Shown here piece by piece: positions 46,997 through 58,000 of a stretch of 64,000 nucleotides of DNA (within the stretch, counting starts at the first letter, position 1; each line of letters opens with the position of its first letter). Source of the DNA: Ooceraea biroi. Its lineage: Eukaryota; Arthropoda; Insecta; Hymenoptera; Formicidae. The notes below the pieces were generated by a model. That model was not told where the DNA came from. It saw only the letters and a list, made by a program, of their open reading frames with translations, and searched no databases. Made by a program: the position numbers and the translations under genes. The stretch is from NCBI RefSeq assembly GCF_003672135.1, contig NC_039507.1, positions 1 through 64,000 of the forward strand, read 5' to 3'.

Positions 46997-47495
46997 GTTG
47001 TACGACGCGAGCATCATTCTGAAAGAAAGTAGTTACGTAAAAGAAAAAGGTAAGTACTGTTTTTATAATATTATGTCTAATTATAGCACTTGTGTGCTGT
47101 TAAAATCTTGTATCTATTAATTACAATATAATAGAGAATCACTCTATTTGCCTATCTCACGGTTTATATCACTATAACCTCAAAATTATGGAAATTCATT
47201 AGAAAACTGCATATTAATAGTTGTAATATTTTTAATAACTTTTTCTGTTATAGAAGCTGTTCGTGAAATACACAATCATGCCACTGATGCAGAAATCGCT
47301 GAATGCATTTCCAAGTGGCTTGCTCAAGCTCCGGTTAGGATTGAGAGATCAGAGTATGTCATTTTACATATAATTCTATACATACTTGCAGTATGTATAT
47401 TTTTATGTAATTTTATGCTAATATATAAATTTTAATTCCTATTTTATTTTTACAGGCAACATACAAACAAAAACGAAGAAGATTCAATTATTTAA
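46997..47495 (+). CDS. Captured three-exon gene fragment inside TIR element, copy B
   Basis: Same exon structure as at 27337-27868: donor GTAAGT after 47049, acceptor before 47254, donor GTATGT after 47353, acceptor before 47456, stop TAA at 47493-47495. The encoded peptide differs from copy A at only a few residues. Source gene not recognised. No start codon within the element in this frame. Confidence 0.4.
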
Positions 47496-47878
47496 TTAAA
47501 GGAAAAATAATATCTCAAGAAGAGGATTTTTAGGTTTTTTATAAAGAACAGTTACTTTTTTATAACAAAAATAGAGAAAATGTTTATTTCATTTTTTATT
47601 ACTATTGTTATATTACATATAATTGTCTATTTATGTTAATAAATAAAAATATTGAAGTTATATAAATAAAAATATTTAAAGTATATAATAATGAATAATT
47701 ATAATTATTGCAAATTCATTACATCGCAATATTATTATGACGTTTCGTTGCAATGTTCCGAAAAGCGGACATTTTCACATTCCTGCAATCCCATAGCAAT
47801 GCTGCAGAAACATTTCGCAGTGAATTTGCAATGTTGCTACGTTGCGGTGGAAGATTCCTGCAATATATATGCAATATA

Positions 47879-48507
47879 CAGGGTGTTGAAAAAAAGGGTA
47901 AAATATTTTAAGGGGATGTAGTATGCCCAAAAATAAGTCGAAAAGTCTTAATAAACATGGGTCCGCAAATGAGCCGTTTTTGAGATATTTCTAGTTTTGC
48001 ACTTTTGATATTTTTATTTTTATTCTTTTTATTGTTTTTTATTTTATGTTTTAAATTTTTATGTTTTTTTTGTTTCTTTTTATTTTATATTTATCTTATT
48101 ATAAGTTATACAAACAATAGCAGCTGGTGTTTTACCTTATCTTATTAGAGAAGATGCTCAAAATGACTTCCTTCCATGTCTATGCAAACCCTGCATCTCC
48201 GTAAAAAGAGCACGAGATTCTTTTTTGCGGAGATGCAGGGTTTGCAGACATGGAAGGAGGTCATTTTGAGCATCTTCTCTAATAAGATAAGGTAAAACGC
48301 CAGCTGTTATTGTTTGCATAACCTAGAATAAGAGAAACATAAAATAAAAAGAATAAAAAATAAAAAGAATAAAAATATCAAAAGTGCAAAACTAGAAATA
48401 TCTCAAAACGGCTCATTTGCGGACCCATGTTTATTAAGACTTTTCGACTTATTTTTGGGCATACTACATCCCCTTAAAATATTTTACCCTTTTTTTTCAA
48501 CACCCTG
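47879..48507. mobile_element. 629-bp nearly perfect hairpin MITE (CAGGGTGTTG ends, TATA flanks)
   Basis: The whole element is one palindrome: CAGGGTGTTGAAAAAAAGGG at the left, its complement at the right, and a short centre near 48200-48225. TATA precedes and follows it, suggesting a TA or TATA duplication as in Tc1/mariner-type MITEs. The arms of about 300 bp contain a long A/T-rich TTTTTATT tract. It is inserted in copy B of the CCCATACAGCAC element. Confidence 0.9.
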
Positions 48508-48546
48508 TATATGCAATATATATGCAATCTTTTCGTGTTGTATGGG

Positions 48547-49112
48547 ATATATACAGAATCAGATATCACATCTGAGATGAAATTATCATGACTTTTTATA
48601 CTCTTGGAGATGGCTTTGAAATATTCTCATGATATCTTGACAGTAATTTACAATCAAATATTCTGACATTTAGATATTTCCTAGATATCTTTGTGATATA
48701 TTTTGCTGTGTGGGTAGGTTTTATTTGTATAACAATATTAAAAGAATCTTTACGTCAATAACATATGTAATGAACAACTCCAAAATCCTCTATAATTTAA
48801 GCCGCTATAACACACTTCAATGTTTTTCAATCTTCTTCCTGATTTGTTTGAATCGTTTGAATTATTGGTCGAATAATTTAAAGCAATGCATTTTACAAAT
48901 TTGATGCCATATTTAAGTATCACTTACTCTTATAACATATTATCTCTTATAACAAACGTCGCTATACTGTATTTTTTCAACTTTTTAGCTATTTTGTTGA
49001 AACAATTTATTATTTAAACAAATAATTTTGCAAATCTGACTTCACATTCACAATTAGCGATCCAGAAAAATATATTTTTCATTAAATTTTATCTCTTATA
49101 TATTTTTATTGT
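48547..49112. other. AT-rich sequence, solo CTGTGTGGG end
   Basis: A GATATC-rich stretch ends at about 48713 in GATATATTTTGCTGTGTGGG, like the right end of the element at 39666-42432; no convincing left partner was found. The remainder shows nothing I can name. Confidence 0.45.
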
Positions 49113-49278
49113 ACTTATTGATGATAGGCGGATGAAAATTGGAAGGGTAATAACTACCCTTAAAACCGCTTAAGAGCACAAATGAAAAAATATAGGTCAA
49201 ATATTTTTCAAGGTTCTACATTTGTATCAAATTTGAAAAAAATCGGAGTGTACCACTTGGGTAGGTTTACTTGTAAGT
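49113..49278 (+). repeat. Interspersed repeat, copy 2 (first copy 45098-45264)
   Basis: Direct-orientation partner of 45098-45264, sharing AACCGCTTAAGAG and CGGAGTGTACCACTTGGGTA blocks. The two copies bracket the cluster of kinesin fragment, SINE and TIR element. Confidence 0.8.
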
Positions 49279-50285
49279 AGTGAGGATAGATATATAAATT
49301 ACACATGTGTGTGTGCTTTATGACAATCTGTTATACAATACGTTTCACATATTGCTCAGAGAAAAAAGGGAAGGTTCAGTATGGTGTCCTTATTACATCC
49401 ATTATCCAGTGACTAATAAATAAATTCTTTTCAAAAGGAGATACTTTTTTGTTAGAGAAAGACTCTTTTGTGTGTGATATAGCGTTTGCATGTGTTAATA
49501 AAATTTTATATAATTTTATATTAAATTCTTCAGAGACAAGATAAATAAGTAAAGGAGTTTCGGGAGCAAGTTGTTGCACTTCTACTGCCTTTCCTTTTTG
49601 CTACCCTTTCCCACATTTTAAAACGGAACCAGATGCTAGTATTTTTTTGCGATTCGTTTGGATCGTATTTTTCTATCGAAATGCAAGCAATGGAAATGTT
49701 CTTATTACTTTCCTTGAATGTACAACAGATAAAATATAACGTATAAATTTGAGTCACATGTGTAATCTCTAACAGCACATGTAGATACTGAGAATGTTCG
49801 GAGAATATCGCAAAAGTATGTTGCGAATATTCTCAGAACATTCGAGATACGTACCACGATATACTGAGTACATACTGAGAATGATCTAATGTCCACTTTT
49901 TCCTAGTTCATAGTATATACTGCGAATATCTTTCAGTATATTGATAGAACGTTTGCAGTATCCCGAGTGGAAATTTAACCTAGTCGGTAGTCGCAGTCAC
50001 TAGCTAGCCGATACGTGTTTTATATTATATATTTTATATATTATTTACGTTGTAGCCCCCGTCTAGCAAACGTAGCTAGTACCGAGCCATTTAGAAGTCC
50101 TAGCCACTAGACAAATATATTTGTCTAGTAATGAGCTAGCCTGGGCTAGATTAAAAATATATATAAAAAAATTAATTTTTACCTATTTATCAATTAATAT
50201 ATTCTTACTATATTTACCCCTGATCATCTTTGACTATTTGATATATATGTATACTATATACATTTTGTTAATTAAAATTTCCACT

Positions 50286-50358
50286 TACCTCACACGGGAT
50301 TTGAACCTGCGTCGTTGAGCTCCACGGTCCTCGTTCTAGTCCACTACGCTATCGAGTA
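50286..50358 (-). ncRNA. 73-nt tRNA-like sequence
   Basis: Minus strand from 50358: TACTCGA start, A box TAGCGTAGTGG (perfect consensus), B box GGTTCAAATCC (10 of 11), TGAGGTA end. Acceptor ends pair at five of seven positions and the T stem at four of five, counting G-T wobbles. The anticodon arm does not fold normally, so I call it a tRNA-derived pseudogene or SINE head and not a working tRNA. No T-run follows directly. Confidence 0.55.
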
Positions 50359-50649
50359 TATTTAATAAGCGCGTTTTAAATTATGCTCTTAATATGTTAA
50401 AAAACACTTATGTACGAACTTAAAAATTCAAAAATATACGTACAAATAAAATATTCTTAAACTTCATTTTATGTCTAATAAAATATCTATCTATAATCTA
50501 ATAAAATATTTAGAAAAGAACTAAAGATTACCTCTAAATTCGTCGATAATTCTTAGAGAACCAACCAAAAACCATGCGGTATTAGGCGACAGTCAAGAAA
50601 ACCGGTACCGGCAATTTCGGAAATGACGTAAAATGCGCTACTATCTGCA

Positions 50650-50998
50650 TAAATCGAAGTATATTCTAAGAATATATGGAGAATATACGAAACATAATAA
50701 TATACTGTAAGGCCGGTATTCATAGTCGAATCTTATATTTAAGACCGTCTTAAGTTTATCTGAAGATGCTGTATGGATCATTTCATTGGCTATGGAGTAT
50801 CTGAAGATACACTTAAGACGCGGTCTTAAATATAAGATTCGATTATGAATACAGGTCTAAAGGATATTAAAAGTATATTCTGAGAATATACGAGAATATA
50901 CGAAAAATAATATACTGTAAAAGATATTATTAGTATATTGTGAGAATATACAAGAAATAATATACTATAAGAGATATTGTAGGGATGTTCTCAGTATA
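50650..50998. repeat. Degenerate tandem repeat of about 60 bp, three copies
   Basis: Copies of AGTATATTCTGAGAATATAC...AATAATATACTGTAA occur at about 50655, 50875 and 50930. The first and second are separated by a MITE insertion (50711-50858). Related GAGAATATTC motifs also occur at about 49785-49975. Confidence 0.7.
50711..50858. mobile_element. Fold-back MITE, GGCCGGTATTCATAGTCG family
   Basis: The left arm GGCCGGTATTCATAGTCGAA and the right arm, whose complement is AGACCTGTATTCATAATCGA, pair for about 60 bp, including a shared TCTTATATTTAAGACCG block. TAA lies on both sides and may be the target duplication. It interrupts the tandem repeat around it. Confidence 0.85.
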
Positions 50999-51306
50999 TT
51001 ATGTTCAGTACGTACACTGACCGGCAGCGAATCGTTTCGCAAATGGCGGAGCATGTCCTACGTTGCCCGGCACTCTAGCGTATAACGCAGCGGCGGTAGA
51101 TGGCGGCCATCCGCCGAATTTATCGACGATGGTAATTGATCGACTCGTATGGTTATGAGCAGCGAAAGAAATATCATTCCGTCGATAACGACATGTGTGT
51201 ATCAGAAGGTGGGAAAGAATATGAATTGAATCATTTACAATGATATATGGGTTTTAAATTCTTTTATTAAAGTTATGCGAATGAAAGTGTTCTTTCGTCA
51301 AATATA

Positions 51307-52362
51307 TTGATGGTCCTGAAAAGGACCGTTTGTAATTAGCTGTGGTGCAGCAAAAAAAGAGATCGCACGTCGTATTCCTTGTTCCGTGCAATCGGTGCGC
51401 AAATGGATTAAACGTTGGCAAGAAGAAGGGAAGGAGCGTGTTATGGATAAACGGAAAAATAATAGAAGAGGACGAGTGTCAAATGCTGAACAAGATCTTT
51501 TATTGCTCAACCAGGTAGATAACAACCTTTTTCTTTCGGTATCACAAAACTGTATTTCGGTTAACTTTACCATCTTCGGAGCGGACTGCGCCGATTAAAA
51601 GGAGCAAATGTGCATTGCTATAGGCCTGTGCGAAAGTTTTGTTTAACTGATGTGCACCACGACATTCGTATTGCATTTACATTGCAGCAAATAAATACAG
51701 CTTTACCGGAGGATTGGGAGCGTACTATTTGGACAGACGAAAAAGTATTTTGTTCGACAGTTGAACGACGTTAACATGTATGGAAATCCGTTGACTCTAA
51801 TCGTTCGTCTAGATCGAAAATATGTTGTTGCTCGCGATCGGAGTGGGCGTATCACTTGTGGTATGTGGGGCTGGATCAGTGCACACGGTCCAGGTGAACT
51901 AGTCGAAGTGTCGCCGCATATGGATGCTCTGGAATATGTAGATATTCTGGAAAACGTGTTGCTCCCGAGCGTTCGCACTATTTACCCAGAAGAGGATATG
52001 CCGACATTTCGACTTGTTCAGGATAACAGTCCATACTTCTAGGATAGTGCAGGAGTAGATCGCACAACATCCGCAGATTGAAGTTCTCGAGTGGCCACCG
52101 AAATTCCCGGATCTTAATTTAATAGAAAATGTATGGGCAGAAATTGTAAATTCGTGGAATCCTGCTCATGAGAGAACTAAAGCAGCTCTGATTGCACACG
52201 CGAAGGATGCATGGGAGAATCTTCGACGTAAACCGCAATTTTTCCAAAATCTCCACGCTTCTATTAATACCCGTTTGCAATAAGTTATTGCACGAAATGG
52301 ATACTGGACGGACTATTGAGGTAATCTAGTTGATTACAAACGGTCCTTTTCAGACCCATCAA
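51307..52362 (+). mobile_element. Tc1-like DNA transposon with degenerate transposase
   Basis: Flanked by TA (51305-51306 and 52363-52364) with inverted ends TTGATGGTCCTGAAAAGGAC of about 30 bp. The transposase can be followed on the plus strand: N-terminal helix-turn-helix (ARRIPCSVQSVRKWIKRW, about 51370-51430) and a catalytic segment at 51780-52280 (TCGMWGWISAHG, LVQDNSPY and, after a frameshift, FPDLNLIENVWAE), giving a DD34-35E-type triad; it stops at TAA 52280-52282. Several frameshifts and stops mean it cannot make active enzyme. The ends contain a histone-type stem-loop (see findings). Confidence 0.88.
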
Positions 52363-52374
52363 TAATGTAAAACA

Positions 52375-52500
52375 TTTTTACATTATTGAAGATAAAATCG
52401 ACGAAGTCCGTAAATCTTATGCTTGCAATATGACAAAATTTTTACATTATTGAAGATAAAATCGATGAAGTCCGTAAATCTTATGCTTGCAACATGCCAA
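52375..52500 (+). repeat. 64-bp tandem duplication
   Basis: TTTACATTATTGAAGATAAA and about 40 following bases occur twice, offset by 64 bp, with about three differences. The second copy ends at the ATG of the next open frame. Lies just outside the right end of the Tc1-like element. Confidence 0.85.
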
Positions 52501-53282
52501 TTGCATTGTTTGCTGCTAAATTTTTACTAAACAACTGTGAACTCACATACATGTTTCGCGAAGTTAATAAAACTGAAATGTATGGCTATGTCCTGTCATG
52601 CAAGCTAACTAGAAAAGAAAAGCAGACACGATATGATTATTGCACGCACATTATTAACAAGTGCGAGATAGATCCGAGTTTCCTGGATAGACTTATTATT
52701 GGATGCAAATTGTCGATATCCACACCCGAGATGACTTCATCCACACCAGGGATATCCAGGCAGGAGGAGCAAGTTACTGCGTTTTCCCAATTCCAAACTG
52801 CCTATTGTTTCTACGACTCGACAGGCGTCATATACCGTGAATGCCATACTACAACTGTAAAAGAAGAAGATGCAGGGACATCGCCTGAACGCCTGTCGAT
52901 TGTGTGGAATTCTATCATTGAATCTAGGCCAGATTATGAAGGTGAAAAGCCCAAACAAACACCACGTTTTTATTTATTACTAGATCGATCATATGACACC
53001 ATCGATGTACGCAAATTTTGGGCTGAGAAACAAGTGCGTGATTTATCTCTGCCATCTTTTTCACCGGATTTATCACCGTGCGACTAATTTCTCTTCAACA
53101 AGATTCGGTTAAAGTTTCGGCCACAAAAAGTTCCTTCTGATACTTTAGCAAATGCCATTTCTCGTATCATAGACGAAATAGATAACGACCTTACAAAAGA
53201 TTCTATACATTCTATGCCGCGACGTGCACGGAAGTGTAAGACACTAAACGGTGATTATACCGGCGATGATATTGATGATTAG
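52494..53282 (+). pseudogene. Mariner-type transposase remnant, one in-frame stop
   Basis: A single frame of 263 codons apart from TAA at 53085. Features: DPSFLDRLIIG in the position of the family's DPSFLDRIITGDE but with Cys-Lys instead of Asp-Glu, so the first catalytic Asp is lost. LLLDRSYDTI stands where the second Asp sits. SFSPDLSPCD holds the third, and GDYTGDD is at the end, as in mariner GDYFEG. The stop falls directly after SPCD. The N-terminal DNA-binding half is missing. Terminal repeats not found. Likely dead; domestication is less likely given the stop. Confidence 0.7.
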
Positions 53283-55006
53283 CAATATAAACAATTGCGT
53301 GCTTTTGTATAAAAAAATCAAGTTTTTTCGATATGTTACATTAAATTATATAATTAAATTAAATTCGGTATGTCATATAATTTGCATTTATTGTCAACTA
53401 ATATCTGCTATAATATTGTGTCCTTTTAATAATACGATTGCTTTGAATTGTATACAAAAATGTTTATTTATAATGGCCTAATATCAGCTTGCGCTATTTA
53501 ACATGTTTTATATATTTATTTTTCAAACTAGTTTTGATTTTGGGATAGAGATACGTGCGTTATAAATAGTAATTGAGGTCGAACTTAAAATTTAATTACG
53601 AAATACATGTGTTTTAAAAATAAGGCAAAGCTATATATTTATATAAATTATTTAGGAAAAGTTCTCTAAAATATATTTTATAACAAATAAGTTTGTGCCA
53701 AATAGTTTTGATCTAATGTATAAATGTATGTATGTGTTATAATACGTGTGTTACACGAGATACATTAGGCTAGGACAAATGATCGGCTATTGTATTGGAG
53801 AGAGACTTATTATTGTTTCCGAGAGAGGCAGTCGAAAATAACAAAGGATAGGGAAGCTTTCGGGAGCACTGAGAGGCAGAGTAAAACGAACGCGAATCCG
53901 CACATGTAAAAAGCGTACGTGATTGTAGATACGTTAATTGTACCCTAGTCTACCCGTTCGAAATATACATATTTATACTTATATTTTATTTTTTACTACC
54001 CTATAATTGTGAATGACTTTCTGAAGAGAGCGAATATTATGTCCCATAATGTACGTTCGCCATCATTTTGCCACTATCATTTTGTTAAAATAACGAGAGT
54101 AATTACAATGATATATATCATATGAATATCTGTCATTCCAGTCCAGCGAAGTGTGTCGTTGGCACTTCCGGTTAGTAAACATTGTAACGTCGAATATTCT
54201 CAATATTTCTAAAGACAATTCCAATGTCGATCACGATAACTGTGTTTACCTTTAAATACTTCCACAACTTGCGAACAGCATGTGTTTCTTATCCGTTTTC
54301 TACATCCGTACATTTTAACTATTTACGCAGCGGCAACATTAATTCCAGATTTATATCATTAATATCATATTATTCATATTGTGATGAGAAAGTTATGGAA
54401 AAGGTAGCTTAGAAAAAGTTTTATATTAATTTTTGCTAATTAATCCTTTTCTCATGTTTTAAAGTTTACAATACGCAAGAAGTTACGCGGTTTTAGATTG
54501 ATCTGTGCATAAAAGGATAGATTAATTAATATATTCTGCTAGGTCATTTTTGTGAGGAACAAATCCGGACACACTGTCTTTTAACATGTCAAGGGATCGC
54601 AGCTTATCCTGCGTCGTTTCATTTGCACTAACTTGAATCGCGCGACGCTTCAAGGATTACGAATATTTGACACGAGTAGCATACATAACACTTTTGATAA
54701 TAAAATATGTTTCCATTGGTAAACGTTATCTCCTTACATTCAATTGATTTTGATTGAAATCTCTATCTAAGCTGGGTACTTTTATTTGCTTTCTATTCGT
54801 CCCTTGAACGTCACACGTGCATAATTATGTATAAGGAAATCAGATGTAAATGCCGAAACAGAATTTTCTGTCAATTATTTATTCGTATCGTTTACTACAC
54901 ATTATACACATGTCAGTATATAAAAATACAATATTTTACGGTAAATCTAGCATGCAACTGAAATCCTATCATAAGTATAAAAAATGCAGCTGATTACCAG
55001 ATAAGC
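53283..55006. other. AT-rich intergenic sequence / kinesin-5 3' flank
   Basis: No gene, RNA or repeat could be supported. The 3' UTR of the minus-strand kinesin-5 gene begins at 55006 going down. Confidence 0.5.
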
Positions 55007-58000
55007 TTACTTATTTGCGTTCGGACATTGCTTTTTCGGCGAATTGTTATTAACCAATATTGTTCCCTGTAAATGCAAAATTAGTTAAGTGCGTATACCT
55101 GCATACTTTACTGTTTGCGATTATACTGTTCTCTCATACATAAGTTTTAGTTCTTTGAAAATTTATCATTTCTAAGTAGAGAAATTTATATTTACCTCAT
55201 CGTCAGAGTTGTCCAGATAATTTCTCGTTTGCCTAAACCTGTGAATGATTCGCTCGTGTGGAGAAGTTACAGCGAGATTTCTTGGATACTGATATTCCTT
55301 TCTCGCAGGTGTGAATCCTAAAACAAAAAAAAGATCATTAAGTTACTCGAACTCTCGCAACCTCAGCGTTGCATACGAGCTGAATATTTACCCGTTGGGG
55401 TGTCACGTCGTAAATCTTCAACAAGGAATTTCCCAACTCTTTCTTGTATCGATTGTAGTTCCATTGTTGCTACGTCATTCCAATCGGACAAACTTTCGCT
55501 CTGACTCGTAATTTGGTCACCCAATTTCACGGATGCTTCTAGATTCTTCTTCTTCAATTCTTTCATAAGTTTCATGTGATCGTTATTTCCTTGTATTAAT
55601 ATGTTATAAATAGTCTACAAAATTTAATGATTAGTTGTATATTAATTGTAATAACAGAATTATAATGATACAGATACAATAGTTATATCAATATATATAT
55701 AATAAAAAAAGCCTTACTTTAACGGATCCAACGGAAGAAGAATTATCTTCCGTGAATTCCTGTTGCATCTGCTTCATGTCATTTTCGACGCACAGTTTGT
55801 TCTGAGCTAACTCATTGCAATGATTGTTTAAGTCTGTTTGAATATCATTTGCCAAATTACAGCTTTCTACTGCACTCTGTCCAACCAATGTCCAATTCTA
55901 ATAAAACGAGAAACAATTTATACATATCGCCTATCACTTTTCTTGCTAAGCTAGACTAAAAATGTTTAAACTAATGGGACGACGAATCTTACCTTTTCCA
56001 AATCAGATTCTGCATCACTCTTGAGTGTATCTATGTCGCTCTGAATTTTCTGCTGCAGATTTTCATTCCTCTCAACAAATTTGTTATAACTGCTGAGGAT
56101 ATCATTACTTGTACTATCGCAAACGTCATTAACACGACTCAAAGTGGCGCACGCTGTAGAGTAATTCTCAGTCACGTTTTCACGCAACTTGTTAAATCGT
56201 AACGATAGATTTTCGAATGACTAGAAAATATTATAAGAATATTATAAGAATGAGACATGCAATTCGTGTGTGTATTATTAAAATTAACAAGAGACAATTT
56301 TCATTAGCGCAACGTCATCTTCAAACATTAGAAATTATCATTACTAAATCGCGTAAAATCATACCTTCTTGAACCTTTCCTGCTCCACCATAATTTTATC
56401 ATCCTTTTCACGAACGGTTTGTACATTCTGTCGTATCTCAGTTATATTTTTATACAAATTATCGCGTTCCTCCAATTTGTAGTTACAAAGTTACTTTATT
56501 GATTCGTTTGTATACATCTTTAAATTATTAATCTTCTGAGATACGTTGTCGTTCAATTGACGTAAATTCTTTGCGATTTCTATATTGGTAGTCTGCATCA
56601 TATCTTTGATTTTCGATGACACTTTTAAGGATGTCTCATTCAAAAATTTGTACTCGCGATCAGTCGTGTCGGATGAACGACCCAGTTCTGCATTCAACCA
56701 TTGTTGATAATCTTTATACTAAAAAAACAGGCAAATTATGTATTCTATCTACTAAGAATATTACCTTCCTTGCATAAGTAACTCACCGAATTATCTAAAT
56801 TCTTTGTGAATTCATCCACTGCAAATTGTTCTTTATTAATAATATCATTCGACATATGATCAATCATCGCATCCGTATCCTCTTTGAACTGCTTCATTTG
56901 TACATCTATAAAAAATATAGAAAATAACGTATATATATCTCTCAGATTTACTTCAATGTTCATCTAAGAATGTTTAATTACCAATATCATTTTTTAAAAG
57001 AGCGCAAAATTGTAGGAACTTCTGTGCATGAGTTTTAACGCTATTTTCCATATCTTGAAATTGTCGTGCGACATTACTTCGAAAATGATGACTAAGATGC
57101 TCGTTTTCTTGCTCCAGTTGCCTATGAGTACGCATTAAAAATGTATTTTAGTATAACGTAGTGATATTTAATATTACATAATCATGTACAAAGCATGATG
57201 CAATTACCTCTTGCGCAAAATTTTATCATGAAGTTTATGTACGTCACTTGCCGTTGTATCAGCGATATTCAGGAGTGTTTGCGCCTGTGATAAAAGTTCT
57301 TCTTCCGTAGACACATGTTTCTCTACTAAGTGGCATTGTTCTTCCTTTTCACGTTCGGTCATCTTCAAAAGCGCGTTGGTCGACACCGGAGCATGCGTGG
57401 TGCTTTCCAACTCTTCCTTAGTCTTGTGTAAATGGGTAGTTTGCTCGACATGCTTTTCTTGTAAATCGTTGAATATTTGCTAAAGAAAAATCGACAAATT
57501 TAGTCAAATAATAATATCAATTCTTACACCAAGGTATCGTAAACGTGTATCAGAATGTTATCTACCTCTTTAGCTTCCATCGTTTCTTGAAGCACCTTAA
57601 TGTGCGTTATCTTCTCTTCGATCTCCTTGGTCTGATTCTCAATCAACGTTTGCATCTCGTTATAATTTTCCTGCGCCAGGTATACGCCGTTCCGTTCGCG
57701 ATTCGCTAGTAAATCCCTCCTAAGTCTCTCAATTTCTTCCGTATACTCCTTGAGCAAAGCTTTCCTCGACAATTTCTGATTGATCTCGGGGCGATTCGTG
57801 ATATTTTTCGCACGATGAGCGTAGTCCAGTGTCGACAATGCATCTTCGAGATTTATGCTTGCTGGAGACACCGTTGCGACGATTGAAGTTTTTGTACGTC
57901 CGCCCAACGATTCTTGCAGAAGTCTCGTTAGTTTCGACTCCCTTCAATGTGCAACGTTCAATTTTATATTGTTACAAAACTTCAGTATTAGTTTCCTTAA

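Larger units (their letters stand above)
46666..48546 (+). mobile_element. TIR element copy B with captured gene fragment and a nested hairpin element
   Basis: Left end CCCATACAGCACCGAACGAT, right end TCGTGTTGTATGGG (to 48546), inverted with respect to each other, with GCAATGCAACG-type repeats near both ends. Without the nested 629-bp hairpin (47879-48507) the element is about 1.25 kb. It shares about 950 bp with copy A at 27011. It contains the three coding segments 46997-47049, 47254-47353 and 47456-47495 but no transposase, as in Pack-type elements. Confidence 0.75.

Noticed and set aside
45412..48713. One element bounded by CCCACACAG (45412) and CTGTGTGGG (48713)
   Set aside because: The left motif is only about nine bases long, the flanks do not match and inner sequence lacks the GATATC repeats of this family.
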